NCBI RefSeq assembly: GCF_000788395.1
Contig: NZ_CP009888.1
Location: 2,562,001-2,626,000 of the forward strand
DNA length: 64,000 nucleotides
From: Pseudoalteromonas piratica
Lineage (GTDB): Bacteria; Pseudomonadota; Gammaproteobacteria; Enterobacterales; Alteromonadaceae
Direction of reading: 5' to 3'
The notes below the pieces were generated by a model. It was not told where the DNA came from. It searched no databases and worked only from the letters and a program-made list of their open reading frames with translations. The position numbers and the translations under genes are program-made. Shown here one piece after another: positions 8,581 to 18,149 of the stretch (position 1 is the first letter of the stretch; each line of letters begins with the position of its first letter).

Positions 8581-11500
8581 TTAGCCATCATCATAAACAT
8601 CCATTGTTACTTGACTAATATTACCTTTTGGAGTTGTAAACTTAACCGATAACACACCAAAGGTCTTTTTATTTGGCGTTCCTTCACGACCAACACCAAC
8701 ACCAACAAAAGTTGGTCGTGTTGTATTTGTGCTTGGCATTAAGAAAGAATCAGAACCGCCAAAGTCGCCATTAGTAGAACTAGGTTCAACATTTGTCTGT
8801 GAAGGCATTGGGTTGCCATAAATATCAGTAAAGTAAAATACTGGCGAAATAGCTGAAATACCAAGGTCAATTGCTGTGTCAGTAGCGTTACAAGTTTCTT
8901 CTGCAGCATTATAATCTGCATTTCGACCATCACAATTATGTGGTGTATCTGGATCATTATCATCATCTACATGTACAAGGTAAACCGACAGATCAACTGA
9001 TGCAACATCACAATACACACCTGCGTAGCCAGTATAATTAGGTAATTCACTGTCTGATGGCTCTAACCTTAAGATTGGTTGGGTTGGCTGAGCACTTTGG
9101 AATACCCATCTTGGATTAGTGCCAGAAGGGGCTGTAAGGTATACGTCACTACATTGTGCAGTAATGCCTTCTAACCCGAGATTTGTACCATCTTCTGCTG
9201 TTAAATTACGTTGCCAATTTAAAAAGTCATCGCGGATAGCATAGCGACCATATGCTGTGCTGCCTGACATAACAACTTCAATATTGCGACGTAAGTGAAC
9301 AAGACTTCTGTTACAAGCACCAGCAGCCTCAGCTTCTTCAGTACAAACTAAACCGTTAAAAATACCATCTGCCGAATTCCAAACACCATCATCATTGCTA
9401 TCATCGAAGTTTGCTAAGAACTCTTCCAATTCACCACCATTTGTGGTCGTGGGTGTACAGTTTTGGCCAGTGCTACAGTCAACGTTACCATCAAAAACGC
9501 CATTCTCGTTGTTATCTAAGAACGCTTCTGGTAAATCATAAAGACTATAATATTCACCTGCATCGAATACACCGTTACCGTTACGGTCGATGTAACTTTC
9601 TTCACCTACAGCAGTGGCAAGAAGTGTAACCCTAGCAGCTAAAGGTACACCACGTTCACTTGCTGGAGTATTGGTTGTGTTGCTATTTGCACGTTTTAAC
9701 CCGTTAGCACATGGCGCTGGAGAACCAAAATAATTATCACAGTTGATTTGACCTGTATTTGGGTTATTTGCATTTATCGCGTTGCCCCAAATAGGATCTG
9801 TGTATGGTTGAGGGTTTTGACTGCGCCATTGTACTGTACATGTACCATCAGTAGTTTCACATTGCTGTAATGGCGTAAACTGTGTGCCATCGATTGTACC
9901 AACTGCACCGCCTTCAGCACGAATATGCACTGATGTACCATCCGGAACAAAGTTATTAAAGTGGTCTGCAAGATATACCGAAATATCAACTGTTTCATTT
10001 ACGTAATTTAGTGCTTCAACATTATAAATAGTTGAAGATAAAGTGAAGCTGTCATTATCCGGCAAACCTGACGAAATAGTTAACAAGTCAGAAACACTTG
10101 CTATTTGTGCATCAAGATTCACTAAAGACAATGTGCCATCTGGACAAACAGAATCTGATTTATCTGCTTGGCAACGATCATAGATTTCTTTCCAGCATGT
10201 TACATCATCAACAGGGAAATTAGCAGGGATTTGGTCACTTGGAACATAACAGGCCTGAACACGAAGTGGCATAGGTACTGTGCCAGCAGTTACCGTCACT
10301 TCTGCAATGCCTTCACTGTTTGTATCAACAGATTTACGGTTTAAAGCAACACCACCGTTGTATGAATTAAGTTTAAAATCGAGTCTGCTATTAGCAACCG
10401 GCTGACCTAGCTCATCTTTAAGTTTAAATGAAATGTTTGAAGATTCTGAACGAGATTTACCACCCGTACCTTTTAACGCAATCACAGTTTGTGTTGAGTC
10501 AACAAACTCAATTGATGCTACTGCTGAGCTCGATAAAGGAATCAAAGAGCTAACGGTCTTACCATTTACAACCGCAGTTACAGTATCTTCTGGGTTACCA
10601 TTACAACCTAAAGAGCGATAAGTCGCTTCAGCCTTGCCGCCAATACTTGTCACAGAAGCGTCAAGTTCTGAACCACCTGCCTGAGTACAATTTGATGAAA
10701 ACTCAACATCAAGAGGGAGCGTTAATGGTGAGCCATCCGTGTCAATTAAATTAACAGTAATTACAGTTGTAGCGCCTGATGCCAATGGTTGATATTCAGT
10801 CTGACTACCCGGTTTTAAATCAAGGCCATTTTCCATATTTAAGGTAAATTCAGCTACACCTACGTTAAACGCTTTTGACGCAGATACACCTTTGGCTGTC
10901 GCAGTGAGAGTACCTGCTTCGTTTGTAGTACCAGGTTGTAAGGTTAGTAATGCTACACCAAAACTGTCAGCAACTGCTTTACCCGACTCTGGCGATAATT
11001 TACCAACAGTAGTAACAACATCAACTAGCATGCCATTAAAACCGTCACCTGTGCTTGCGTTAGCTGCTGACACAAATACAGTACCCAGTTGGTCAGATGA
11101 AATATCACGGTTGATAACTGTACAGCCAGAGCTAGGGTCTGTTGGGTCTAACTTCACAAGATCTCGATCTTTTGTCCAGTCTTCATTACAGCCTGTAAGT
11201 AATTTAATATCAACAGTTGCTTCTGCTTGCTCTACTGAAGAATCATCTCCAGATGAGTAATAAAAAGCAGATTGACTTAACTCTTCGCCATCAAGAGTAG
11301 CAGTAATTTTACCTGCGCCCTTAAAGTCACCAGAACTAAGTTGAACTCGGGCCTGGCCTTGCGCGTTCAAAGCAGCCGTACCAGTTTCAGAAAGTATACG
11401 ACCAGTATATTGCGTTGAGAAAACAACAATACCATTTGTAATTGGCGTGCCTTCTTGCGTTACAGTAGCTGTTACTGTGCCTAAATTATCTTTCGTAATT

Positions 11501-12027
11501 GGGTTCTCATCAGTAAAAGTATTATTGTTTTTGTCCAGAACAGTAACAGTAATGACTTTATTACCAACAGAACCAGTGTCGCCATCATCACCTAAACTAG
11601 TAAACGTAAGTGGCACTTCTAGGTCATCGTCTCTGTCACTTGGGTTAAAGACAGCAGTCACTTGGCCAGAACCTGCAATTGAACCAGCTCTTAAAGTAAT
11701 TTCAGCGATACCACTGGCATCAGTTTGTGCCGTACCGATTTCTGGGTCTAGAGTTCCAACGGTTCCGCTATCAAATTCGGTTAGAGTAAATGTAATAAGT
11801 TGGTTTGCATACGCTTTTCCATTCTGCTTAAGCTCTGCGCGTAATAAACCTGGTTGTGCAGCCGAAACTTGTGAGATACCGTTGCCGCCATCAGATGAAT
11901 GGAGTGTGACTTTAAGCTCATAGCTGTTAGAGGAACCACCATCAGGTGTCTCTAGGCTACCACCACCGCCACATGCTGTAAGTATAAAACTACACAGCAA
12001 AGCGAAGAGTAATCGGATCGAAGGCAT
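8581..12027 (-). CDS. Large Ig-like domain surface lipoprotein
   Basis: A 1148-residue lipoprotein. The signal peptide ends in lipobox LTAC with Cys19, followed by a GGGG linker. Most of the chain is a string of beta-rich repeats of about 100-120 residues with the invasin/intimin Ig-like (Big_1) hallmarks: a variable strand, a 'G.A..TL.AG' turn such as GIAEITLRAGS, and 'VTA' strand ends. Around residues 815-880 there are Ca-binding DxNxNGxxD loops (DRNGNGVFDAGE, DNNENGVFDG). Paired Cys residues in the C-terminal half suggest disulfides. It is probably an outer-membrane or exported adhesin-like lipoprotein; the ligand is unknown. It is monocistronic and inserted between topA and sohB. Confidence 0.8.
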   Translation of the reverse strand: MPSIRLLFALLCSFILTACGGGGSLETPDGGSSNSYELKVTLHSSDGGNGISQVSAAQPGLLRAELKQNGKAYANQLITFTLTEFDSGTVGTLDPEIGTAQTDASGIAEITLRAGSIAGSGQVTAVFNPSDRDDDLEVPLTFTSLGDDGDTGSVGNKVITVTVLDKNNNTFTDENPITKDNLGTVTATVTQEGTPITNGIVVFSTQYTGRILSETGTAALNAQGQARVQLSSGDFKGAGKITATLDGEELSQSAFYYSSGDDSSVEQAEATVDIKLLTGCNEDWTKDRDLVKLDPTDPSSGCTVINRDISSDQLGTVFVSAANASTGDGFNGMLVDVVTTVGKLSPESGKAVADSFGVALLTLQPGTTNEAGTLTATAKGVSASKAFNVGVAEFTLNMENGLDLKPGSQTEYQPLASGATTVITVNLIDTDGSPLTLPLDVEFSSNCTQAGGSELDASVTSIGGKAEATYRSLGCNGNPEDTVTAVVNGKTVSSLIPLSSSAVASIEFVDSTQTVIALKGTGGKSRSESSNISFKLKDELGQPVANSRLDFKLNSYNGGVALNRKSVDTNSEGIAEVTVTAGTVPMPLRVQACYVPSDQIPANFPVDDVTCWKEIYDRCQADKSDSVCPDGTLSLVNLDAQIASVSDLLTISSGLPDNDSFTLSSTIYNVEALNYVNETVDISVYLADHFNNFVPDGTSVHIRAEGGAVGTIDGTQFTPLQQCETTDGTCTVQWRSQNPQPYTDPIWGNAINANNPNTGQINCDNYFGSPAPCANGLKRANSNTTNTPASERGVPLAARVTLLATAVGEESYIDRNGNGVFDAGEYYSLYDLPEAFLDNNENGVFDGNVDCSTGQNCTPTTTNGGELEEFLANFDDSNDDGVWNSADGIFNGLVCTEEAEAAGACNRSLVHLRRNIEVVMSGSTAYGRYAIRDDFLNWQRNLTAEDGTNLGLEGITAQCSDVYLTAPSGTNPRWVFQSAQPTQPILRLEPSDSELPNYTGYAGVYCDVASVDLSVYLVHVDDDNDPDTPHNCDGRNADYNAAEETCNATDTAIDLGISAISPVFYFTDIYGNPMPSQTNVEPSSTNGDFGGSDSFLMPSTNTTRPTFVGVGVGREGTPNKKTFGVLSVKFTTPKGNISQVTMDVYDDG

Positions 12028-12195
12028 GACTTCTCCCTTGCGTAAATAATTATAATTAGAGTTATGTAATCTATATTAAACTAATATTCCAACAAAAATC
12101 ATAGCATTTTTAAAAAAACTTACCGTATTTCCTTTAATTTTTTACGTTCACTGGTAGGCTATGCACAAAATCACAATAAATATACATACTAAATT

Positions 12196-13527
12196 ATGAC
12201 AACCAGCACATTACAGCCAAAAGGAATGGGACTTACTGGCAAAATTCTCATCGGTATGGTGATGGGGATTATCACCGGATTTATTTTCAAAGCTCTTATG
12301 GCAGAATCGGGTGATTTCACATTATCATTGGGTGAATTTACCTTTTCATTTAAAGGTTTCTTTGTTGACGGTATTTTTCATATCGGTGGACAAATTTTTG
12401 TCAACAGTTTAAAAATGCTTGTAGTGCCTTTGGTATTTATTTCTTTAGTTTGCGGTACATGCAGTTTAAGTGATCCAAAAAAGCTTGGTCGATTGGGCGG
12501 TAAATCAATTGGGCTTTATTTACTTACGACTGCTATCGCAATCACAATTGCTATGACGCTGGCATTAGTCATCAACCCAGGTGAAGGCATTAATATGCCA
12601 ACCACATCGACTTTTGACCCTAAGCAAGCCCCTACATTAGTTGATGTAATCATCAATATGTTCCCAACAAATCCCATTAACGCAATGTCTAGCGGAAACA
12701 TGCTGCAAGTTATTGTTTTTGCATTACTATTCGGCATTGCAATGGCATTGAGTGGTGACGCAGGTAAACGCTTAACAGCAGTCTTTGAAGACTTAAATAC
12801 GATTATCTTAAAGCTAGTAACCATTTTAATGAACATTGCCCCTTACGGTGTGTTCTTCCTAATGGCAAAGTTATTCAGCTACATTGATGGTGATTTAATT
12901 GTTAAGTTGATTTTTTACTTTGGAACCGTTTTATTTGCCCTATTTGTTCATGCATTAATTGTCTACCCTACACTGCTTAAAACTTTTACAGGTTTAAGCC
13001 CTGCTGTTTTCTTAAACAAGATAAAAGAACTGTCCATATTTGCTTTTAGTACCTCTAGCTCAAGTGCAACCATGCCAGTTACCCTTGAAACCACTACTAA
13101 AAAGCTTGGGGCTGATAACAAGGTGGCATCATTCACAGTGCCTCTCGGCGCAACCATCAATATGGATGGTACAGCCATTATGCAAGGCGTTGCGACCGTA
13201 TTTATCGCACAGGTTTTCGCTGTGGATTTAAGCTTCACTGATTACTTAATGGTGATTTTAACCGCTACGCTTGCTTCAGTAGGTACCGCAGGTGTTCCTG
13301 GCGTTGGGTTAATTATGTTAGCCATGGTTTTAAATCAGGTAGGATTACCAGTAGAAGGTATTGCAATTATCATCGGTGTTGACCGCTTGCTCGATATGAC
13401 CAGAACCGCTGTCAACGTTACAGGTGATTGTATGGTGACATGTATCGTAGCGAAATCAGAAGGTGAGCTTGATGAAACAACCTTTAATGATGTAAATGCT
13501 GGGCAAGAATTTGAAAAGTTAAAATAA
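12196..13527 (+). CDS. Dicarboxylate/amino acid:cation symporter (DAACS family)
   Basis: A 443-residue secondary transporter of the GltP/DctA/GltPh family. Family hallmarks are the serine-rich hairpin SSSSATMPVT, the NMDGT motif in the unwound helix (GATINMDGTAIMQG), and the last helix LLDMTRTAVNVTGD. The Asp and Arg of the latter correspond to residues that bind the substrate amino and side-chain carboxyl groups in GltPh, so an acidic amino acid or C4-dicarboxylate carried with Na+ or H+ is likely. About eight TMs plus two re-entrant hairpins are expected. It is divergent from the Ig-like lipoprotein gene. Confidence 0.9.
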   Translation: MTTSTLQPKGMGLTGKILIGMVMGIITGFIFKALMAESGDFTLSLGEFTFSFKGFFVDGIFHIGGQIFVNSLKMLVVPLVFISLVCGTCSLSDPKKLGRLGGKSIGLYLLTTAIAITIAMTLALVINPGEGINMPTTSTFDPKQAPTLVDVIINMFPTNPINAMSSGNMLQVIVFALLFGIAMALSGDAGKRLTAVFEDLNTIILKLVTILMNIAPYGVFFLMAKLFSYIDGDLIVKLIFYFGTVLFALFVHALIVYPTLLKTFTGLSPAVFLNKIKELSIFAFSTSSSSATMPVTLETTTKKLGADNKVASFTVPLGATINMDGTAIMQGVATVFIAQVFAVDLSFTDYLMVILTATLASVGTAGVPGVGLIMLAMVLNQVGLPVEGIAIIIGVDRLLDMTRTAVNVTGDCMVTCIVAKSEGELDETTFNDVNAGQEFEKLK

Positions 13528-13547
13528 TTCAATTTTGTCTTTACATT

Positions 13548-13573
13548 AAAAAAGCCGCTGACGCGGCTTTTTT
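13548..13573. terminator. Bidirectional terminator between symporter and sohB
   Basis: Arms AAAAAAGCCGC (13548-13558) and GCGGCTTTTTT (13563-13573) with loop TGAC. It serves the symporter on the plus strand and sohB (which ends at 13577) on the minus strand. Confidence 0.85.
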
Positions 13574-13576
13574 AAT

Positions 13577-14599
13577 TTAATGGTACAATTCTTTTGTTTT
13601 TGACAATATTTTTTCAGCTACATTATCTAGTAAACTGCTCGCACCTAAGCCAATTCTATCGGAAAGTCCTTTTTTACTCTTATAGGCAACATGATATAAC
13701 TCAAACTGATTATTTAAACTAAGCAATAAGTCATCACTCGTTTGTATTTCATCTACTAATCCCATTTTTAATGCATCTGTACCAAACCAGGTTTCCCCTG
13801 TAGCAACTTTTTCAACATCAAGTGTTGGTCTTGCAACTTGAACATGATCTCGAAATAGCGCATGGATTTGCTCTAGCTCTTGCTTAAACTTTTCGCGTCC
13901 ACTTTCAGTGTTTTCACCAAACATTGTTAATGTGCGTTTAAACTCACCCGCTGTGATTTGTTCAAACTCTACACTATTTTTTTTCAGTAATTTATTGAAG
14001 TTTGGTAATTGTGCGATTACGCCAATACTGCCAATCATAGCAAAGGGTGCACAAACAAATTTATCAGATACACACGCCATCATATAACCACCACTGGCAG
14101 CGATTTTATCGACACTTACAATAAGTTCTAAACCGGCCTGTTTAAGCCTCGCTAATTGTGATGCAGCAAGACCATAACCATGCACAACCCCACCACCGCT
14201 TTCCAACTTAACAACCACTTTGTCGTTAGACTGTGCAATTTGAATAATTGCGGTCACTTCTTTTCTCAACGACTCGACTTCCTTTGCATCGATGCCGCCT
14301 TTAAAAGTCAGCACAAATACCTTATTTTTAGGCTCAGTCTTTTTATCCTTTAATTTTTTCTTTTCAGACTTTTCAAATGCTTTAAAAGCCTCTTTATCAA
14401 GGGCTACATTTAATAACTCTTTTTTTTGGTTATTTAATTGCTCACTTAGATTTTCCATTGTTAGTTCGCCTTTGCCGCTTTTTGGCTTTGCAGATGCCCC
14501 AACAATGAGGGCTGCGATAATGGCAAAGGCGATCACAAAGGTCACTGTTTTCGCAAAAAACAATCCATACTCGTATAAAAATTCCAACTTAAACTCCAT
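13577..14599 (-). CDS. sohB: Inner-membrane peptidase SohB (S49 family)
   Basis: A 340-residue signal-peptide-peptidase-like protease. One N-terminal TM lies at about residues 10-32, a charged linker at 60-95, then the S49 domain. The catalytic Ser is in KIAASGGYMMAC and the catalytic Lys in EFKRTLTMFGENTE. It closely follows E. coli SohB throughout. The start at 14599 (MEFKLEFLYEYGLFFAKTV) matches the E. coli start; the longer frame to 14653 would run into the upstream terminator hairpin. Substrates are unknown, though overproduced SohB suppresses loss of DegP in E. coli. Confidence 0.93.
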   Translation of the reverse strand: MEFKLEFLYEYGLFFAKTVTFVIAFAIIAALIVGASAKPKSGKGELTMENLSEQLNNQKKELLNVALDKEAFKAFEKSEKKKLKDKKTEPKNKVFVLTFKGGIDAKEVESLRKEVTAIIQIAQSNDKVVVKLESGGGVVHGYGLAASQLARLKQAGLELIVSVDKIAASGGYMMACVSDKFVCAPFAMIGSIGVIAQLPNFNKLLKKNSVEFEQITAGEFKRTLTMFGENTESGREKFKQELEQIHALFRDHVQVARPTLDVEKVATGETWFGTDALKMGLVDEIQTSDDLLLSLNNQFELYHVAYKSKKGLSDRIGLGASSLLDNVAEKILSKTKELYH

Positions 14600-14635
14600 C
14601 AAAACTGTTTTGCGTACTCTAATGAAATTACAAAC

Positions 14636-14670
14636 AAAAAAAAAGCCGCACAAGATGTGCGGCTTTTTTA
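14636..14670 (-). terminator. Terminator of the VolA-type lipase gene
   Basis: Arms AAAAGCCGCAC (14641-14651) and GTGCGGCTTTT (14657-14667) with a long minus-strand T run. It lies between the lipase stop and the sohB start and separates the two transcripts. Confidence 0.8.
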
Positions 14671-14680
14671 TTTATTTTGA

Positions 14681-17128
14681 TTACTCAGTAACAACAGATT
14701 CATTAGCAACTTGAAGCATTAAACCTCTGCTTGCTAAGAAAGATGCTACTTGGCCTTGCATTTCAGCGTTAGCAGCTGCTGCATCAGCTGGTGTAACACC
14801 GTATGCTGGAGCTGGTGTTAATACTGAGCCATGGTGACCCTTAGTAAATTTAACTAAATAACTCATTGGCTCTGCAGATACCTGTGAGGTAGCAACTGGC
14901 ATAAGGCCCATTAGCTGGCCAGAAGGCACGGTACCTGATACTGGGCTAACCGTTGAATAAGGTGGAATTACAGTATCAGCTGGGTTCCCCTCGCCATCAC
15001 CAACAACAACGTTTTGGTATATAGCAGCGCCTTGAGACGCTACTTTACTTGCTAATGAGTTTGAATCAGCAGCATCAACCGCTGTTTGAATTGCAAAAGC
15101 AAACTGACTAATTGTACCTGAAATGTTAGCTAGTTTTTCAGTTTCACCTGCCAAAGTTAACTTAGTTGTGTAAGCAACAAATGCACAACCAGCGTAATCA
15201 CTTTGAGAGCCCGCGAACTGAGCACACGCTTGAATAGCTTCTTCAGATTGCATAAACGCGATAAATTCAGCTGACTCAGCAGTACCGGCAGCAGCGAGCA
15301 CTGAACCTTTGATCACATTACCAAATGAACCTGACTCAAGTAAGAAACCAGCTAAACCACCACTACCACTTGCAAGTGCAACCGTATTTACTTTGAATAA
15401 CGGATCAATCATTGCCGCAGCTTGTTCACCAACTAATGGTGCAACAGATTCATTGGCAGCTGCTAAAAAGCCAGGTGCAACAACCGCACCAAGCGAGTGA
15501 CCTACAAAACTTACATCTGTTGGGTTAATACCTTGTAAGTTTGTCGCAGCAAGTGATAAGCGAAGACCAAGTAAATCAGCCATTGATTGACGTAAGTTAT
15601 CACGAGCAACTAAGTTTGATGACAGATTCATATAGTGAAGCACATTGCCGTCATCGCCTGATGCGATAAAGTCAAACTCACCGTCACCATCAACATCAAT
15701 ACCACGTTCACCGTGAATCGGATGGTCAATAGCAACTGTCACAAAACCTTGAAGCGTTAATGCTGCGGTTATTGCCAGCATGCTTTCTTTTGTACTAGTA
15801 ATACCATGTTGAAGCATAACTACAGGCCAACCCGTTGCTGGCATTTCTAATGCTGGTAAACCTAATTGCGAACGCACTACGTTTAACACAGTTAGGTCGT
15901 CAGCAGGTGTAGTTACCTGAACTGGAACGTTGGCATAACTATGTGGCATTGGCAGTGGATTAAATTTAGTTAAATGGCGTTGCTCATCTAAACCAAGGTC
16001 ACGTAAAAGACCGTTTGTCGCATTAAAGCAAATCGCATCTTTTTCATTAATCGGTTCTGCAGGAACTGTTCCACCTTGTGCTTTAAAACCAGCAAGCGTT
16101 GCTGCACTGTCACACAAACCTTTCCAGTAAGTGTTATTTAGCGCTGAATCTTCAGTGCCTTGAGGTGTTTTTAAGTAATGCGGTAAAACAACTGAGCCGC
16201 GCTCATATTTTATTTGATCAAATACCGGTGATGGTGGCTGAGCCCCTTGCGAACGGAAAAGCACATCACCAACAGTCATCCCCGTTGATGGGCCCATCAT
16301 TAATTGAGGCATATTTTGTTGTGTCGCAGCACTCATTGCATACACATTTTTTACCATGCTCATTACAGAGCCAGCAGACTGAATGGTCATCGCACCTGAG
16401 TAAATAATGTCTTCTTTGGTAAGTGAGCCAGACTGAATAACCGTATTCTCATAGCTGTTAATTACTGCTTGAAGCGCTTTTTGATCTTCAGTAACAAGCG
16501 GTAGCGAGTTAATATCGAGCTTAACAAGACCATATGTTTCAGAAGGTGCAAATGACTCGCCGCGGGTATCTCGCAATGAGTTTGTCACTACATTGATGTA
16601 TGAAGAGCCTTGATTAAAAGGTTTTAAAGGCACAATTGCAATATTATTGCCATTCGCCTGTGCAAAATAATCTACACCGAATGTAAGTTCTTTTACGAAT
16701 TTACATGCAATGCCAGCTGGTACCTGAGAGCATTCAGCATCTGTGATGCTCGCACCCATTACAACTTCAAATAATCGAACTGAATCACCGTTAACCGTGC
16801 TTGCATCAAGGGTTAAGCTTGCTGGCACATCCAGTGCAATTTGATAAGGTGATTGTGTTGACCAACCATCAAGCGCACCAAGTGACGTTTGTGGGTCTGA
16901 ATAATCGATTTCGTCGGCGTCTTCACCTGGCATATTTAATGTACCATCGGTCGTGCCTAAGAAAAGTAAATCATTAGGTACCGAGACAACTCCGTTTGAG
17001 GGATCAAATGCGACAGAACCAGCGACTGTAGGTACAACTGTTTCTGACTCATTTTTAACATCTTCTAAGCTTTCACCACAGCCGTATAGCGCTGTTGTGA
17101 TTGCCATTGTGAGTAGCACTTTTTTCAT
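14681..17128 (-). CDS. VolA/Pla-1/cef family extracellular lipase (lipoprotein)
   Basis: An 815-residue lipoprotein. Signal peptide MKKVLLTMAITTALYGC has lipobox LYGC with Cys17. The N-terminal third matches the bacterial virulence-factor lipase N-terminal domain (start of the family: VAFDPSNGVVSVPNDLLF). The alpha/beta-hydrolase part has the nucleophile elbow GHSLG near residue 541-545, preceded by VVMLQHGITSTK (oxyanion region) and DHPIHGERG. Known members include V. cholerae VolA, a surface-exposed lysophospholipase, and Aeromonas Pla. The likely role is to release fatty acids from extracellular (lyso)phospholipids. It is monocistronic with its own terminator, inserted between sohB and yciK. 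Confidence 0.88.
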   Translation of the reverse strand: MKKVLLTMAITTALYGCGESLEDVKNESETVVPTVAGSVAFDPSNGVVSVPNDLLFLGTTDGTLNMPGEDADEIDYSDPQTSLGALDGWSTQSPYQIALDVPASLTLDASTVNGDSVRLFEVVMGASITDAECSQVPAGIACKFVKELTFGVDYFAQANGNNIAIVPLKPFNQGSSYINVVTNSLRDTRGESFAPSETYGLVKLDINSLPLVTEDQKALQAVINSYENTVIQSGSLTKEDIIYSGAMTIQSAGSVMSMVKNVYAMSAATQQNMPQLMMGPSTGMTVGDVLFRSQGAQPPSPVFDQIKYERGSVVLPHYLKTPQGTEDSALNNTYWKGLCDSAATLAGFKAQGGTVPAEPINEKDAICFNATNGLLRDLGLDEQRHLTKFNPLPMPHSYANVPVQVTTPADDLTVLNVVRSQLGLPALEMPATGWPVVMLQHGITSTKESMLAITAALTLQGFVTVAIDHPIHGERGIDVDGDGEFDFIASGDDGNVLHYMNLSSNLVARDNLRQSMADLLGLRLSLAATNLQGINPTDVSFVGHSLGAVVAPGFLAAANESVAPLVGEQAAAMIDPLFKVNTVALASGSGGLAGFLLESGSFGNVIKGSVLAAAGTAESAEFIAFMQSEEAIQACAQFAGSQSDYAGCAFVAYTTKLTLAGETEKLANISGTISQFAFAIQTAVDAADSNSLASKVASQGAAIYQNVVVGDGEGNPADTVIPPYSTVSPVSGTVPSGQLMGLMPVATSQVSAEPMSYLVKFTKGHHGSVLTPAPAYGVTPADAAAANAEMQGQVASFLASRGLMLQVANESVVTE

Positions 17129-17335
17129 TTTATTGCTCCAAACCCGATCTTTTTTATTGTGTGTTTTTGGCCATTTAAAACCAAAATTTAATTTGTCGGT
17201 GGTTATTATTAAGACATTAGACCAGTTAAAGTTAACTTAAACAAAGCAATTTCTCCACCTAAATTTAAATAAATCGCAAAACTATTTTACTTGACTATGT
17301 TATGATACCGAAAAATTTCAAGTACCATAACTAAT

Positions 17336-18082
17336 ATGCATGATTATCAAGCAAGTAATGACGCTTTAAAGGAAAAAGTCATTCTCGTAACGGGTGCCGG
17401 AGATGGCATCGGTAAAGTTGCGGCAATCGAATATGCCAAGCATGGCGCTACTGTAATTCTTTTGGGTAAAACAGTTGCTAAATTAGAAGCTGTTTACGAT
17501 GAAATTGTTGCCCTTGGTGCTCCGCAACCTGCAATCGTTCCATTAGATATGAAAGGCGCAACTAAACAACACTATCGCGATTTAGCTGCAACCATTGAGA
17601 ATGAATTTGGTCGCTTAGATGGATTGTTAAACAATGCGTCGATTATTGGCTCACTTGGCCCGCTAGAGCACTTTTGCGTATCTACATTTGAAAACATCAT
17701 GAAAGTGAATGTGACTGCCCAAGCAGTTTTAACCAAATCACTTTTTCCATTACTACGTAAAGCCCCGCATGCTTCTATTGTGTTTACCTCAAGCGGTGTT
17801 GGTAGAGAAGGTCGTGAATTTTGGGGCGCGTATGCAATCTCAAAATTTGCCACAGAAGGCATGATGCAAACTTGGTCAAAAGAAGTTGGCAAAACCAATA
17901 TTCGTATTAACTGTATTAATCCTGGTGCTACGCGCACAGCTATGCGTGCTATTGCTTTCCCAGGCGAAGACAAAGATAAATTAAAAACGCCAGCAGATTT
18001 AATGCCTACTTATCTTTATATGATGTCTGACGATTCAATTGGGGTGAACGGTCAGTCAATTGATGCTCAGCCAAAAAATTAA
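17336..18082 (+). CDS. yciK: YciK family short-chain oxidoreductase
   Basis: A 248-residue classical SDR. The cofactor motif is TGAGDGIG (about residues 20-27), NNAS follows at about 100, and the catalytic Ser...YxxxK set is in FTSSGVG and YAISK, with INPGATRTAM after it. It matches E. coli YciK, whose substrate is not known. The ATG at 17336 was chosen although no strong Shine-Dalgarno is visible. Its neighbours in E. coli are sohB and btuR; here sohB lies about 2.7 kb away behind the lipase gene. Confidence 0.9.
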   Translation: MHDYQASNDALKEKVILVTGAGDGIGKVAAIEYAKHGATVILLGKTVAKLEAVYDEIVALGAPQPAIVPLDMKGATKQHYRDLAATIENEFGRLDGLLNNASIIGSLGPLEHFCVSTFENIMKVNVTAQAVLTKSLFPLLRKAPHASIVFTSSGVGREGREFWGAYAISKFATEGMMQTWSKEVGKTNIRINCINPGATRTAMRAIAFPGEDKDKLKTPADLMPTYLYMMSDDSIGVNGQSIDAQPKN

Positions 18083-18096
18083 TTTTTTGATTTGAC

Positions 18097-18129
18097 AAAA
18101 AAAGCGCATATAAAAATATGCGCTTTTTT
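18097..18129. terminator. Bidirectional terminator between yciK and perM
   Basis: Arms of 13 bases (18098-18110 and 18117-18129) built on AAGCGCATA/TATGCGCTT, flanked by A and T runs on both sides. Confidence 0.85.
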
Positions 18130-18149
18130 AATACCTTTAATTTACCAAA

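Noticed and set aside
10892..11923. Antisense ORFs of 122 and 158 codons in the Ig-like lipoprotein gene
   Set aside because: Ser/Thr/Val-rich shadows of the coding strand, with no ribosome site.
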